Assembly: GCA_001795455.1 (NCBI GenBank)
Contig: MGPB01000033.1
Coordinates: 1 to 64,000 of the forward strand
Reading direction: 5' to 3'
DNA: 64,000 nt
DNA from: Curvibacter sp. GWA2_63_95
Lineage (GTDB): Bacteria; Pseudomonadota; Gammaproteobacteria; Burkholderiales; Burkholderiaceae_C
Shown: in pieces, positions 1-11,527 of the stretch
How the letters are laid out: every line of letters starts with the position of its first letter
How positions within the stretch are numbered: the stretch's first letter is position 1
Notes under the pieces: model-generated
What the model was told of the DNA's origin: nothing
The model's input: the letters and a program-made list of their open reading frames with translations, nothing else
The model's database searches: none
Translations under genes and position numbers: made by a program

Positions 1-55
1 GGGGCCAGGTTACGGAGCAGATAGTGATTTTCACCTTAACTACTGGAGAATGAAC

Positions 56-598
56 ATGCTGACCGTTGAACAAGTAATCGCTTCCCACAAAGCCAACATC
101 GAAACCCTGTTTGGCCTGACCAACAAGGCCTTCGAAGGCGTGGAAAAAATCGTTGAACTGAACCTGACTGCTTCCAAGGCTGCCCTGTCCGAAGTCGCTG
201 GCCACACCCAGTCCATCCTGAGCGTGAAAGACGCCCAAGAGCTGCTGGCCCTGCAATCCAGCCTGCTGCAGCCCTTGGCTGAAAAGACGGCTGCTTACAG
301 CCGCCACCTGTACGACATCGCTTCCGGCGCCAGCGCCGAGCTGACCAAGACAGTCGAAGGCCAGGCTGCCGAAGCCCAGAAGAAGTTTGCCGGCCTGGTC
401 GACAGCGCTGCCAAGAACGCACCTGCCGGCTCCGAAGCCGCTGTGGCGATTCTGAAGAGCTCGGTGGCTGCTGCCAACAACGCCCTGGAATCCGTGCAAA
501 AAGCTGTGAAGCAAGCGACTGATGTGGCCGAAGCCAACTTCAACGCTGTGGCCGCTACCGCGACCAACGCCACCAAGGCCGCCGCCAAAAAGCGTTAA
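56..598 (+). CDS. phaP: Phasin family protein (PHA granule-associated)
   Basis: A 180-residue protein that would coat polyhydroxyalkanoate granules in the cytoplasm. The N-terminus ([20 protein letters not shown]) and the following [12 protein letters not shown] stretch are typical of beta-proteobacterial phasins. The rest is Ala-rich, helical and low in aromatics, ending in a lysine-rich AAAKKR tail, as in the family. I chose the ATG at 56 because GGAG at 45-48 sits 7 nt upstream; the in-frame ATG at 50 would leave only 1 nt. Codon use is strongly biased, as in a highly expressed gene. Family assignment is firm; the exact paralogue is not determinable. Confidence 0.9.
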   Translation: MLTVEQVIASHKANIETLFGLTNKAFEGVEKIVELNLTASKAALSEVAGHTQSILSVKDAQELLALQSSLLQPLAEKTAAYSRHLYDIASGASAELTKTVEGQAAEAQKKFAGLVDSAAKNAPAGSEAAVAILKSSVAAANNALESVQKAVKQATDVAEANFNAVAATATNATKAAAKKR

Positions 599-682
599 TT
601 CAGGCCAGGGCTCGAAGTTTTTTCAACAATTTGAGCCTTTTCCCTAGCTACCAAGGGAAAACCCTGAGATAATTCAATCATC

Positions 683-701
683 GGAAACAAAGTTTGTTTC
701 C
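683..701. other. Perfect 9-bp hairpin in the phasin 3' UTR
   Basis: GGAAACAAA, one G, then TTTGTTTCC. It lies between the phasin stop codon and the stronger hairpin at 754-785, so the phasin mRNA would carry a structured 3' UTR of about 190 nt. Its role is not known. Confidence 0.5.
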
Positions 702-753
702 ACCGGTTGTCTCCTCGGGTCCTTTCGAAACCTTCAGGTTCAGGGATCCCTTC

Positions 754-785
754 AAGGCCTCGTTGCAAAACGGGGCCTTTTTTTT
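754..785 (+). terminator. Rho-independent terminator of the phasin gene
   Basis: Stem AAGGCCTCGTT / AACGGGGCCTT with a GCAA tetraloop and one G-U pair, followed by a run of T. It ends the phasin transcript just before the convergent patatin gene. Confidence 0.85.
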
Positions 786-812
786 GGCCCCGCCAGTCCC
801 CCCCCCCTTCGC

Positions 813-1751
813 TCAACGCATGCGGGCGGCCAATGCCGCCTTGAGTTCGGGAATCGCGCGCAGCATGGCTTGGCGGCCAGCGTCGATCGAGCGCTTGCGG
901 GCACTGAAATCGGAACTGGCAATACCCTGCAGGGCGGGACGTACCACCACGTCGGCATCGCGCAGTTCAAAGGTGTTGATGCTCTTGCCCATGATGGAGA
1001 AGGTCTGCAGCAGAATTTCCAGCGTTCCCCCCGTCAAGCTACCTTCGGGTGGGCTGGAAATGTCCACCGCAATCACAAAATCTGCCCCCATCTTGCGCGC
1101 AGCCCCCACGGGAACGGGCGACACCAGTCCGCCATCCACATATTCACGCCCCGAAATCTTGACGGGCTGAAACACTGCTGGCACAGCACTGGAAGCCCGA
1201 ACCGCTGTGCCAGTGTCGCCGCGCTGGAAGATAACGTCCTTGCCGGTATTCAGGTCCGTCGCAATGATGCCCAGAGGCAGAGGCATGTCTTCGATCCGGC
1301 GCGAGCCCACCTGGGTATTCACGTAGCGCGCAAGTGCCTCCCCCCGCAGCATGCCCCGACTGAAGATCGGCAGGGTCCAGTCCGCAATGGCGGCCTCCTC
1401 CATTGTTTCCGCTACACGCTGCAGTTGCGCCCCAGTCTTGCCACTGGCATAAATGGCCGCAACCAAACTACCTGCAGAGGTGCCTGTCACCAGGGTTGGG
1501 CGGATGCCGTTCTCTTCAAGCACCTGAATCACGCCGACATGCGCAAAACCGCGCGCAGCCCCTCCACCCAGTGCCAGCCCTATCTTTGGCGGAGGCTTCA
1601 CCACCAAGACGGGGGGTACAGGCACAGACGGAACGACATCAACCACGGGAGCCTCTGTTACCGGCACCGATGCGCAGCCCACCAAAACCCAGACGCTCCC
1701 CGAGACGACAGACGTCATCCATCCTCTTTTTATCCACTCCGTGATCAGCAT
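813..1751 (-). CDS. Patatin-like phospholipase, lipoprotein (RssA/NTE type)
   Basis: A 312-residue patatin-fold serine hydrolase, probably a lipid acyl hydrolase anchored to a membrane by its lipidated N-terminus. The oxyanion loop GLALGGGAARG, the nucleophile elbow GTSAG and the DGG of the Ser-Asp dyad (EYVDGGLVSPVP) are all present. The lipobox is LVGC near residue 25. The frame is open 31 codons further upstream, but I prefer the ATG at 1751: AAAGGTAG lies just upstream, and the start yields a clean lipoprotein signal. It diverges from the iron-binding protein gene, sharing a 76-bp promoter region. The substrate is unknown. Confidence 0.85.
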   Translation of the reverse strand: MLITEWIKRGWMTSVVSGSVWVLVGCASVPVTEAPVVDVVPSVPVPPVLVVKPPPKIGLALGGGAARGFAHVGVIQVLEENGIRPTLVTGTSAGSLVAAIYASGKTGAQLQRVAETMEEAAIADWTLPIFSRGMLRGEALARYVNTQVGSRRIEDMPLPLGIIATDLNTGKDVIFQRGDTGTAVRASSAVPAVFQPVKISGREYVDGGLVSPVPVGAARKMGADFVIAVDISSPPEGSLTGGTLEILLQTFSIMGKSINTFELRDADVVVRPALQGIASSDFSARKRSIDAGRQAMLRAIPELKAALAARMR

Positions 1752-1768
1752 CAATCTACCTTTATTAC

Positions 1769-1785
1769 GAATGATTCGTGTTTGC
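1769..1785. promoter_or_regulatory. Candidate Fur box between patatin and Fe(III)-binding protein genes
   Basis: GAATGATTCGTGTTTGC matches the beta-proteobacterial Fur-type sequence AAATGATTCTCATTTGC at 13 of 17 positions (consensus recalled, not computed). It overlaps a perfect 13-bp palindrome, ACGAATGATTCGT, at 1767-1779. The position, 43-59 nt before the iron-binding protein start, suits a repressor site. Confidence 0.5.
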
Positions 1786-1827
1786 TCTATGATGCGACTG
1801 GTTCTCACAACATCCAAGCGACACACC

Positions 1828-2871
1828 ATGAAAATTTCTCGCATTACCTTGGCCGCACTGATGGCCGTTTACGCAACGGGCGCCATGGCGCAAGAGCAAA
1901 CGCTGAACATTTATTCAGCACGCCATTACCCCACAGATGAAGCCCTGTATACCAACTTCACCAAGGCCACAGGCATCAAACTCAACCGTGTGGACGCCGA
2001 TGATGCCGGTATTTTGGCGCGCTTGAAGGCCGAAGGTACTGCATCTCCGGCTGACATTATCTTGCTGGTGGATGCGAGCCGCCTGTGGCGCGGTGAAGTG
2101 GATGGTCTGTTCCAGCCGATCAAATCCAAGCTGCTCGAAGACGCAATTCCTGCACAGCTGCGCGGAAAAACCGCCGCCGACGGTGGCACGCCCTGGTATG
2201 GCTTCTCCACCCGCGCACGCGTGATTGTGTACGACAAGGTCAAGGTCAAAAAAGAAGACGTGGACACCTACGAAGAGTTGGGTGACGCCAAGAACAAAGG
2301 CAAGCTGTGCATCCGCTCCGGTTCACATCCATACAACCTGTCACTGTTTGGCTCCGTGACCGAGCATTTGGGCGACGCCGCCGCCGAACAATGGCTCAAG
2401 GGCATGGTCGACAACATGGCACGTGCGCCCAAAGGTGGCGACACGGACCAAATCAAGGCGGTGGCCAGCGGAGAGTGCGGTATTGCCGTGACCAACTCTT
2501 ACTACCTGGCGCGCTTGATGCGCTCTGAGGCTCCCGCCGACAAGGCGGTTGTAGAGCGTGTCGGCGTCGTATTCCCCAATCAAGCGTCCTGGGGCACCCA
2601 CATGAACATTGCAGGCGGCGCAGTCGCCAAGAATTCCAAGAACGTGGCCAATGCGGTCAAGTTTCTGGAGTACCTGGCCAGCCCCTCTGCCCAAGAGCAC
2701 TTTGCCAATGGCAACAATGAATGGCCCACGGCAAAAGGCGTGAAGTCCAATAACCCCGCACTGCAGGCAATGGGCGGTGGTTCATTCAAGAGCGAAACCA
2801 TTCCCATCAGTGTGGTGGGGATGAACCAAGTCAAGGTTCAGCAGATGCTGGACCGCGTCGGCTTCAAGTAA
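1828..2871 (+). CDS. Fe(III) ABC transporter periplasmic substrate-binding protein (FbpA/FutA family)
   Basis: A 347-residue periplasmic ferric-iron-binding protein. A Sec signal peptide ends at AMA (about residue 23), and the mature protein starts QEQTLNIYSARHYPTDE, the usual FutA/FbpA opening (LNIYSxRHY). Further family features are the NSYYLARL segment, which carries the paired tyrosines that bind iron, and PNQxxxGTHMNIAGGAV. The frame is open upstream to 1741; the ATG at 1828 is chosen for the signal peptide. No permease or ATPase gene is adjacent, so the protein is an orphan here and must work with a transporter encoded elsewhere. Iron regulation is suggested by the Fur-box candidate upstream. 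Confidence 0.92.
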   Translation: MKISRITLAALMAVYATGAMAQEQTLNIYSARHYPTDEALYTNFTKATGIKLNRVDADDAGILARLKAEGTASPADIILLVDASRLWRGEVDGLFQPIKSKLLEDAIPAQLRGKTAADGGTPWYGFSTRARVIVYDKVKVKKEDVDTYEELGDAKNKGKLCIRSGSHPYNLSLFGSVTEHLGDAAAEQWLKGMVDNMARAPKGGDTDQIKAVASGECGIAVTNSYYLARLMRSEAPADKAVVERVGVVFPNQASWGTHMNIAGGAVAKNSKNVANAVKFLEYLASPSAQEHFANGNNEWPTAKGVKSNNPALQAMGGGSFKSETIPISVVGMNQVKVQQMLDRVGFK

Positions 2872-2881
2872 GCTTGGGTTT

Positions 2882-2914
2882 GGTTGCACCTTGTCCCAAT
2901 GGCAGGGTGCAACC
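2882..2914 (+). other. Intergenic hairpin after the iron-binding protein gene
   Basis: Arms GGTTGCACC and GGTGCAACC are separated by 15 nt, directly after the stop codon. There is no T-run, so it may be a partial terminator or an mRNA-stabilising hairpin. Confidence 0.4.
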
Positions 2915-2943
2915 ACAACACACTTGCCTAGAGGAGGTTCGCC

Positions 2944-3432
2944 ATGAAAGTCGTTTGGTTCATTGCTTTGGTGGCCGTAGTCATTGCCGCGCTGCTCTTT
3001 CTGGCAGGCCAGTTGGGCTGGCTCAAAGGGACACAGCCCTCCGATTTGGGAGTCAAAGACGGTCGACTGAAACCACCGGCCCACACACCCAACAGTGTGA
3101 GCAGCCAGGCCGACCTTTACCCAAATCATCCACAAGCCCAGTACGCAGCAATTGCGCCCCTGGATTACCAGGGTGATGCCAAAGCGGCCATGGCCAAACT
3201 GGTGGGCGTGCTGCAAGCTCAGTCAGGTACAGTGATCGTGTCGCAAACCGATGACTATTTGTATGCCCAAAGTACGACCCAGCTGCTGCGCTTTACCGAC
3301 GATGTCGAGTTTTGGTTGGATGCCGCGCAACAGAAAATTCAGGTGCGCTCTGCGAGCCGCATCGGGCGCAAAGACTTTGGTGTAAACCGCCAGCGTATAG
3401 AGGCGATCCGAGCCCAACTCAACACCAACTGA
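2944..3432 (+). CDS. DUF1499 family protein, membrane-anchored
   Basis: 162 residues: one N-terminal membrane segment (about residues 4-24), then a DUF1499 domain with PNSVSSQA near residue 45, a TDDYLYAQSTTQLLRFTDDVEFWLD core and a C-terminal RIGRKDFGVNRQRIEAIR motif. A strong ribosome binding site (GAGGAGG) precedes the ATG. Function is unknown in the family. The gene may share a transcript with the iron-binding protein, although a hairpin lies between them. Confidence 0.85.
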   Translation: MKVVWFIALVAVVIAALLFLAGQLGWLKGTQPSDLGVKDGRLKPPAHTPNSVSSQADLYPNHPQAQYAAIAPLDYQGDAKAAMAKLVGVLQAQSGTVIVSQTDDYLYAQSTTQLLRFTDDVEFWLDAAQQKIQVRSASRIGRKDFGVNRQRIEAIRAQLNTN

Positions 3433-3442
3433 AATGGCTAAC

Positions 3443-3487
3443 GGCAAAATAAAAAGGGGCGCTTCAAGCGCCCCTTTTTATTTTGCC
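3443..3487. terminator. Bidirectional terminator with perfect 20-bp arms
   Basis: Arms 3443-3462 and 3468-3487 are exact reverse complements (GGCAAAATAAAAAGGGGCGC on the left) around a TTCAA loop. The GC core is flanked by A and T runs on both sides, so it can terminate both the DUF1499 gene (+) and clpA (-). Confidence 0.92.
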
Positions 3488-3500
3488 TGTCGCAAAGTTC

Positions 3501-5822
3501 TCAGCCCGCCGTAGCCTCTTCTGGCTTTGACTTGCCTTCCTTCTTGGGAAGCGGCTGTATATCCAGAATCACTTCCGTCTTGTCCGCCACAGCATCATCC
3601 AAGTCCACGGTGAGTCGACCACCATCGACCAGACGACCGAAGAGCAACTCATCTGCCAAGGCACGGCGAATCGTGTCCTGAATCAGACGCTGCATCGGAC
3701 GTGCGCCCATCAATGGATCGAAGCCCTTCTTGGCCAAGTGCTTGCGCAGCTTGTCGGTGAAGGTGACATCCACCTTCTTCTCGGCCAGCTGGGTTTCCAG
3801 TTGCAACAAGAACTTGTCCACCACGCGCAGGATCACGACCTCGTCCAAGGCCTTGAAGCCCACAATGGCGTCCAGACGGTTACGGAACTCCGGCGTGAAC
3901 AGTCGCTTGATGTCCACCATCTCGTCACCCGCTTCTCGGGGGTTGGTGAAACCAATGGTCGCCTTGTTCATGGTCTCGGCGCCCGCATTGGTCGTCATGA
4001 TGATGATGATGTTGCGGAAGTCCGCCTTGCGGCCATTGTTGTCGGTCAATGAGCCATGGTCCATGACCTGCAACAGCACATTGAAGATGTCCGGATGGGC
4101 CTTTTCAATCTCATCCAGCAGCAACACGGCATGTGGCTTCTTGGTCACAGCCTCCGTCAACAAACCGCCCTGGTCAAAGCCCACATAACCGGGAGGCGCG
4201 CCAATCAGACGGCTCACCGCATGGCGCTCCATGTACTCGCTCATGTCAAAGCGAATCAGGTCAATACCCATGATGTAGGCCAACTGTTTGGCAGCCTCGG
4301 TCTTGCCCACCCCCGTGGGGCCGCTGAACAGGAAGGAGCCAATAGGCTTGTCACCCTTGCCCAGACCCGAGCGCGCCATCTTGACCGCAGAGGCCAGAAT
4401 ATCCAACGCCTTGTCCTGACCAAACACCACGCTCTTCAAGTCACGCTCCAGCGTCTTGAGCTTGCTGCGGTCATCGTTGGACACATTGGCGGGAGGAATG
4501 CGTGCGATCTTCGCCACAATCTCCTCCACCTCGGTCTTGCTGATGGTTTTCTTGCGTTTGCTGGGGGCAAGGATTCGCTGGGCAGCGCCCGCCTCGTCAA
4601 TCACGTCAATCGCCTTGTCCGGCAAGTGGCGGTCGTTGATGTATTTCGCGCTCAGTTCCGCCGCAGCCTGCAATGCAGCCAGGGCGTACTTGACATTGTG
4701 GTGTTCTTCAAAACGCGACTTCAACCCTTTGAGAATTTCCACGGTCTGGTCAATGGTGGGCTCCACCACATCCACCTTCTGGAAACGGCGGGACAGTGCA
4801 GCATCCTTCTCGAAGATACCGCGGTACTCCGTGAATGTCGTTGCACCAATGCACTTGAGTTGGCCCGAGCTCAGGCTCGGCTTGAGCAGGTTGGAGGCGT
4901 CCAGCGTACCGCCCGATGCGGCACCGGCACCGATGAGTGTGTGAATTTCGTCAATGAACAACACTGCATTGGGTTTGTCCTTCAGTGCCTTCAAGACGCC
5001 CTTGAGTCGTTGCTCAAAATCACCGCGGTACTTGGTGCCTGCCAGCAAGGCGCCCATGTCCAACGAGTAGACAACGGAATCAGCCAGAATTTCCGGCACG
5101 TCGTTCTGGGAGATGCGCCACGCCAAGCCCTCGGCAATGGCCGTTTTGCCCACGCCGGCTTCGCCCACCAGCAAGGGGTTGTTCTTGCGACGGCGGCACA
5201 GGATCTGGATCACCCGCTCGACCTCGTACTCACGGCCAATCAGCGGATCGATCTTGCCTTCCTTGGCAAGCTGGTTCAGGTTCTGGGTGTACTGCTCCAG
5301 CGGGGAGGCTTTCTCGTTCTTTTCAGAACCACCCTCTTCTGCTTCCGCAGGGTTCTCGCTGGACTTGGCGGCTTCTGGCGGGTCACTCTTCTTGATGCCA
5401 TGGGCAATGAAGTTGACCACATCCAGGCGTGTCACGCCCTGCTGGTGCAGGTAGTAGACCGCATGCGAATCCTTCTCGCCGAAGATGGCCACCAGCACAT
5501 TGGCGCCCGTGACCTCTTTCTTGCCACTGCCAGTGCTCTGCACATGCATGATGGCACGCTGAATCACGCGCTGAAAGCCCAAGGTCGGCTGGGTATCAAC
5601 TTCATCGCTGCCCGCCACCTGGGGCGTGTTGTCCTTGATGAAGTTGCTCAGGGATTTGCGCAAATCATCGATGTTGGCTGCGCAGGCCCGCAGCACTTCG
5701 GCAGCGCTGGGGTTGTCAAGCAGGGCCAACAGCAAGTGCTCTACGGTAATGAACTCATGTCGCTGCTGCCGCGCTTCGACAAACGCCATATGCAGGCTGA
5801 CTTCCAATTCTTGGGCAATCAT
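3501..5822 (-). CDS. clpA: ATP-dependent Clp protease ATP-binding subunit ClpA
   Basis: A 773-residue AAA+ unfoldase that feeds substrates to ClpP. Order of parts: Clp N-domain (residues 1-140), an acidic Ser/Glu-rich linker (150-175), AAA-1 with Walker A GEAGVGKT at 220-227 and Walker [14 protein letters not shown], and AAA-2 with Walker A GPTGVGKT and [16 protein letters not shown], then the C-terminal D2-small domain. There is no ClpB-type middle coiled coil, which separates it from ClpB. It lies 79 nt downstream of clpS on the same strand, the usual adaptor-unfoldase pair. The partner clpP is in this window at 33.6 kb, with clpX. Confidence 0.97.
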   Translation of the reverse strand: MIAQELEVSLHMAFVEARQQRHEFITVEHLLLALLDNPSAAEVLRACAANIDDLRKSLSNFIKDNTPQVAGSDEVDTQPTLGFQRVIQRAIMHVQSTGSGKKEVTGANVLVAIFGEKDSHAVYYLHQQGVTRLDVVNFIAHGIKKSDPPEAAKSSENPAEAEEGGSEKNEKASPLEQYTQNLNQLAKEGKIDPLIGREYEVERVIQILCRRRKNNPLLVGEAGVGKTAIAEGLAWRISQNDVPEILADSVVYSLDMGALLAGTKYRGDFEQRLKGVLKALKDKPNAVLFIDEIHTLIGAGAASGGTLDASNLLKPSLSSGQLKCIGATTFTEYRGIFEKDAALSRRFQKVDVVEPTIDQTVEILKGLKSRFEEHHNVKYALAALQAAAELSAKYINDRHLPDKAIDVIDEAGAAQRILAPSKRKKTISKTEVEEIVAKIARIPPANVSNDDRSKLKTLERDLKSVVFGQDKALDILASAVKMARSGLGKGDKPIGSFLFSGPTGVGKTEAAKQLAYIMGIDLIRFDMSEYMERHAVSRLIGAPPGYVGFDQGGLLTEAVTKKPHAVLLLDEIEKAHPDIFNVLLQVMDHGSLTDNNGRKADFRNIIIIMTTNAGAETMNKATIGFTNPREAGDEMVDIKRLFTPEFRNRLDAIVGFKALDEVVILRVVDKFLLQLETQLAEKKVDVTFTDKLRKHLAKKGFDPLMGARPMQRLIQDTIRRALADELLFGRLVDGGRLTVDLDDAVADKTEVILDIQPLPKKEGKSKPEEATAG

Positions 5823-5901
5823 ATGAATTCCTTTTTGCCTTGCTGTGTTGAATAACTGTAATGCGTTTTACGTCGCCCGAAGCGCTCACGCCGCAAATAC
5901 C

Positions 5902-6258
5902 CTACAAATCCACCGGTTCGCTCACGCACTGCAGAGGATGGCCGGCCTTGTGTGCCGCTTCCATCACCTGATCCACCTTGGTTGCCGCAATGTCTTTGGA
6001 ATAGACACCACAGACCCCCCGTCCATCCAAGTGGATCTTGAGCATGATTTGTGTCGCGGCCTCCAGATCCTTGCCAAAAAACTCCTGAATCACCACCACC
6101 ACGAACTCCATGGGGGTGTAATCGTCATTGAGCATCACCACCTGGTACATGGAGGGTGGTTGCACCTTCTGCGTCAGTCGTTCCATCACGACGGAGCCAT
6201 CTCCCTCCCCAGTGGAGGGCGGCGAAATCGTGGGTTGGGTTGGTTTGTTGGTAGCCAT
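5902..6258 (-). CDS. clpS: ClpS, ATP-dependent Clp protease adaptor
   Basis: A 118-residue adaptor that delivers N-degron substrates to ClpA. The core [20 protein letters not shown], the following VVVIQEFF, and the [14 protein letters not shown] segment are diagnostic of ClpS. A flexible N-terminal tail rich in Thr, Pro and Ser precedes the core, as in the family. The frame is open 58 codons further upstream (to 6432), but that extension has no ClpS features, so the ATG at 6258 is used. Confidence 0.95.
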   Translation of the reverse strand: MATNKPTQPTISPPSTGEGDGSVVMERLTQKVQPPSMYQVVMLNDDYTPMEFVVVVIQEFFGKDLEAATQIMLKIHLDGRGVCGVYSKDIAATKVDQVMEAAHKAGHPLQCVSEPVDL

Positions 6259-6352
6259 GCGTTGGATTTTATCGGGCGCTTGCTTGCGTGCACGCTGGCG
6301 ATGTTGTCTGGAGTTGGTGGCAAACGCAGGGGTTTCAAGCCCGACCAAGAAA

Positions 6353-6385
6353 AAACCGCTGCAAGGCCATGCCCCACAGCGGTTT
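6353..6385 (-). terminator. Terminator of icd
   Basis: Arms AAACCGCTG and CAGCGGTTT, with a T-run on the minus strand, lie just downstream of icd and upstream of clpS. Confidence 0.85.
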
Positions 6386-6428
6386 GAACGATTGGAGTGG
6401 CACAGCAGACAGTGCCGCACCACAAAAC

Positions 6429-7682
6429 TCACATATTGTCGATCATGACTTGGCCAAAGCCGGAGCAGCTGACCTGCTTGGCGCCATCCATCAGGCGGGC
6501 AAAGTCGTAGGTCACTTTCTTGCTGGCAATCGACTTTTCAATCGAACGGATGATCAGGTCCGCTGCCTCTTTCCAGCCCATGTGGCGCAGCATCATTTCA
6601 GCCGACAGAATCTCGGACCCAGGGTTCACATAGTCCTTACCCGCATACTTGGGGGCGGTGCCATGGGTCGCTTCAAACATGGCCACGGTGTCGGACAAAT
6701 TGGCACCAGGGGCAATGCCAATGCCACCGACTTGGGCAGCCAATGCGTCAGAGATGTAATCCCCATTGAGGTTGAGAGTCGCCACGACGCTGTACTCCAC
6801 CGGGCGCAACAGAATTTGCTGCAAAAAGGCATCCGCAATACTGTCTTTGATGATGATGTCCTTGCCGGTCTTGGGGTTCTTGAACCTGCACCATGGGCCA
6901 CCATCAATCAATTCGGCACCAAATTCTTTTTGCGCCAACGCATAGGCCCAGTCCCGGAAACCACCCTCGGTGAATTTCATGATGTTGCCCTTGTGCACGA
7001 TCGTCACATTGGGCTTGTCGTTGTCGATGGCGTATTGGATGGCCTTGCGCACCAAGCGTTCGGTTCCCTCGCGCGATACCGGTTTGATACCGATTCCGGA
7101 AGTATTGGGGAAGCGGATCTTCTTGACACCGAATTCGTCTTGCAAAAACTTGATCAGCTTCTTGGCCTTGTCCGACTCAGCTTCAAACTCGATACCCGCA
7201 TAAATGTCTTCCGAGTTTTCGCGGAAGATAACCATATTGGTCTTCTCGGGCTCCTTCAGCGGACTGGGCACACCCTTGAAATACTGGATGGGACGCAGAC
7301 ACACATACAGATCGAGCTCCTGGCGCAGCGCGACGTTCAACGAGCGAATACCACCGCCCACCGGAGTTGTGAGCGGCCCTTTGATGGACACCACGTACTC
7401 ACGCACCACATCCAGAGTCTCTTGGGGCAACCAAACATCGGGGCCATAAATTCTGGTGGATTTCTCACCGGCATACACTTCCATCCACTGAATCTTGCGC
7501 TGGCCACCATAGGCTTTTGCGACCGCCGCATCAACGACCTTGAGCATTACCGGTGTGATGTCGAGTCCGGTGCCGTCACCTTCGATATAGGGAATGATGG
7601 GTTGATCCGGCACATTCAATGTCATGTCGGCATTGACGGTGATTTTTTTGCCTTGCTCAGGCACCTTGATGTGCTGGTACAT
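6429..7682 (-). CDS. icd: NADP-dependent isocitrate dehydrogenase, dimeric type
   Basis: A 417-residue TCA-cycle enzyme converting isocitrate to 2-oxoglutarate with NADP. Substrate-site sequence [20 protein letters not shown] includes the serine that AceK phosphorylates in E. coli. [10 protein letters not shown] near the N-terminus, the [22 protein letters not shown] segment and the C-terminal [12 protein letters not shown] nucleotide-site motif are all present. The length fits E. coli Icd (416). It is followed at a distance of 0.7 kb by a second, structurally unrelated isocitrate dehydrogenase gene. It diverges from the DUF192 gene. Confidence 0.97.
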   Translation of the reverse strand: MYQHIKVPEQGKKITVNADMTLNVPDQPIIPYIEGDGTGLDITPVMLKVVDAAVAKAYGGQRKIQWMEVYAGEKSTRIYGPDVWLPQETLDVVREYVVSIKGPLTTPVGGGIRSLNVALRQELDLYVCLRPIQYFKGVPSPLKEPEKTNMVIFRENSEDIYAGIEFEAESDKAKKLIKFLQDEFGVKKIRFPNTSGIGIKPVSREGTERLVRKAIQYAIDNDKPNVTIVHKGNIMKFTEGGFRDWAYALAQKEFGAELIDGGPWCRFKNPKTGKDIIIKDSIADAFLQQILLRPVEYSVVATLNLNGDYISDALAAQVGGIGIAPGANLSDTVAMFEATHGTAPKYAGKDYVNPGSEILSAEMMLRHMGWKEAADLIIRSIEKSIASKKVTYDFARLMDGAKQVSCSGFGQVMIDNM

Positions 7683-7857
7683 AGAAACAGGACTCCGTGT
7701 TCAGTACGGTAACAATGTGATGCCTGAGCCCGCATGACAACGCGCAGCACCCAGACTGGAACCATGGAATTTTAGTTGTAAATGCCTGGCCATATGCCTC
7801 TGCGCATGGCGCACAATTCAAATCGTATTCGCCCACCCACTCGAACACTGACACCAC

Positions 7858-8313
7858 ATGAAATCTCTCGGCCACTACCTCCTCACACTGTGTATGGCAA
7901 CAGCCGGGGCCGTACTCGCGCAAGAGGCTCCCCAAATGGATTTGCCCCGCGTTCAGCTCACAGCCGGGATGCATCGCATCGACGCACAAGTGGCACAAAC
8001 GCCCGACCAGCGCAGCATCGGCCTGATGTTCCGCAAAGATATGCCACACCACGAGGGCATGTTGTTTGTCTTTGAACGCCCATCTGGCTTGTGCTTCTGG
8101 ATGAAGAACACGTTGTTGCCCCTGACTGCCGCCTTTGTTGCTGACGACGGCACCATCGTCAACCTGGCAGACATGAAGCCACAAACGACCGATACCCATT
8201 GCGCCAGCAAACCGGTGCGCTACGTGCTGGAAATGAACCAGGGTTGGTTTGCAAAACGTGGTTTCAAGGCGGGAAGCAAGCTGGGTGGCGCACCATTTGA
8301 CAAGCGCAACTGA
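7858..8313 (+). CDS. DUF192 family protein, exported
   Basis: 151 residues with a Sec signal peptide ending at VLA (about residue 20). The DUF192 body has QRSIGLMFRKDMPHHEGMLFVF, the CFWMKNTLLPLTAAFV core and a C-terminal VRYVLEMNQGWFAKRGFKAGSKL. The biochemical role of the family is unknown. The gene sits alone between two isocitrate dehydrogenase genes on the opposite strand and ends at a 48-bp perfect palindrome shared with the convergent gene. No good ribosome binding site is visible. Confidence 0.9.
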   Translation: MKSLGHYLLTLCMATAGAVLAQEAPQMDLPRVQLTAGMHRIDAQVAQTPDQRSIGLMFRKDMPHHEGMLFVFERPSGLCFWMKNTLLPLTAAFVADDGTIVNLADMKPQTTDTHCASKPVRYVLEMNQGWFAKRGFKAGSKLGGAPFDKRN

Positions 8314-8335
8314 GTAACAGGCGCGCTCCGCCCCC

Positions 8336-8383
8336 ATAGTGCAAAGCCCCAGCAGACGCGCGTCTGCTGGGGCTTTGCACTAT
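8336..8383. terminator. 48-bp perfect palindrome, bidirectional terminator
   Basis: 24-bp arms with no loop; each strand reads ATAGTGCAAAGCCCCAGCAG at its 5' end and the centre is GACGCGCGTC. It lies between the convergent DUF192 gene and the monomeric isocitrate dehydrogenase gene. The T-tracts are short, so terminator function is inferred from position and stem strength. Confidence 0.8.
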
Positions 8384-8417
8384 TTGGTGGCAGGCCTTGG
8401 GAGGCCCGCACACGGCA

Positions 8418-10655
<2,238 letters not shown>

Positions 10656-10852
10656 CTCTTGTCTCCAAAAAATAGAAAGGTGTGGCGCCGTGGGTCTGCA
10701 CTCCCCACCGACTTTATTCACCGGATAGTGCGTGATTGTGCTTTCAGTGGTCTGACCCAAACCCTGTTTTTTGCAATGCATTCTCACGATACGAAATTTA
10801 ACTTCATTCTGGCGAAAAAAATTTCGAGATGAAAGTATGACCCCAACGTAAA

Positions 10853-10882
10853 AAAGGCCAACAGGTCACCCTGTTGGCCTTT
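10853..10882 (-). terminator. Terminator of sodB
   Basis: Arms AAAGGCCAACAGG and CCTGTTGGCCTTT with a TCAC loop; a T-run follows on the minus strand. It lies 20 nt past the sodB stop codon. Confidence 0.9.
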
Positions 10883-10902
10883 CGGCTAAGACAAAACGCG
10901 CT

Positions 10903-11484
10903 TCAGGCGAAGTTCTGTGTCGCAAATTCCCAGTTCACCAACTTGTCGAGAAAGGTTTCGACAAACTTGGGGCGCATATTGCGGTAATCGATGTAGTACG
11001 CGTGTTCCCACACGTCCACGGTCAAGAGTGCTGTGTCAGCGGTAGTCAGGGGCGTGCCGGCCGCGCCAGTGTTCACGATGTCTACTGAGCCATCAGGCTT
11101 CTTTACCAGCCAGGTCCAGCCGGAACCAAAGTTGCCAACGGCCGACTTCACAAACGCTTCCTTGAAGGCCGCATAGCTGCCCCACTTGGCATTGATGGCA
11201 GTTGCCAACGCACCGGTAGGTTCGCCGCCACCGTTGGGCTTCATGCAGTTCCAGAAAAAGGTGTGGTTCCAGATTTGGGCGGAGTTGTTGTAGATGCCGC
11301 CGCTGGACTTCTTGATGATTTCTTCGAGCGTCATGCTCTCGAACTCGGTGCCCTTTTGCAGGTTGTTCAGGTTCACCACGTAGGCATTGTGGTGCTTGCC
11401 ATGGTGGAACTCCAAGGTTTCTTTGGAGTAGGCGGGAGCCAAAGCGTCGATCGCGTAGGGCAAGGCGGGCAAGGTATGTTCCAT
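10903..11484 (-). CDS. sodB: Superoxide dismutase [Fe]
   Basis: A 193-residue cytoplasmic enzyme that dismutates superoxide. The four metal ligands are visible: His in [13 protein letters not shown], His in [12 protein letters not shown], and Asp and His in [11 protein letters not shown]. The AQxWNH and GSGWTWL context favours the iron form. The ATG at 11484 gives the family N-terminus [10 protein letters not shown]; the open frame beyond it (to 11598) runs into xseA and is not used. It is separated from upstream xseA by 43 nt and probably has its own promoter. Confidence 0.95.
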   Translation of the reverse strand: MEHTLPALPYAIDALAPAYSKETLEFHHGKHHNAYVVNLNNLQKGTEFESMTLEEIIKKSSGGIYNNSAQIWNHTFFWNCMKPNGGGEPTGALATAINAKWGSYAAFKEAFVKSAVGNFGSGWTWLVKKPDGSVDIVNTGAAGTPLTTADTALLTVDVWEHAYYIDYRNMRPKFVETFLDKLVNWEFATQNFA

Positions 11485-11527
11485 GGAGTCCTCTGAGTTG
11501 GTTAGCAAGAAAACGGAATTGTAGAAA

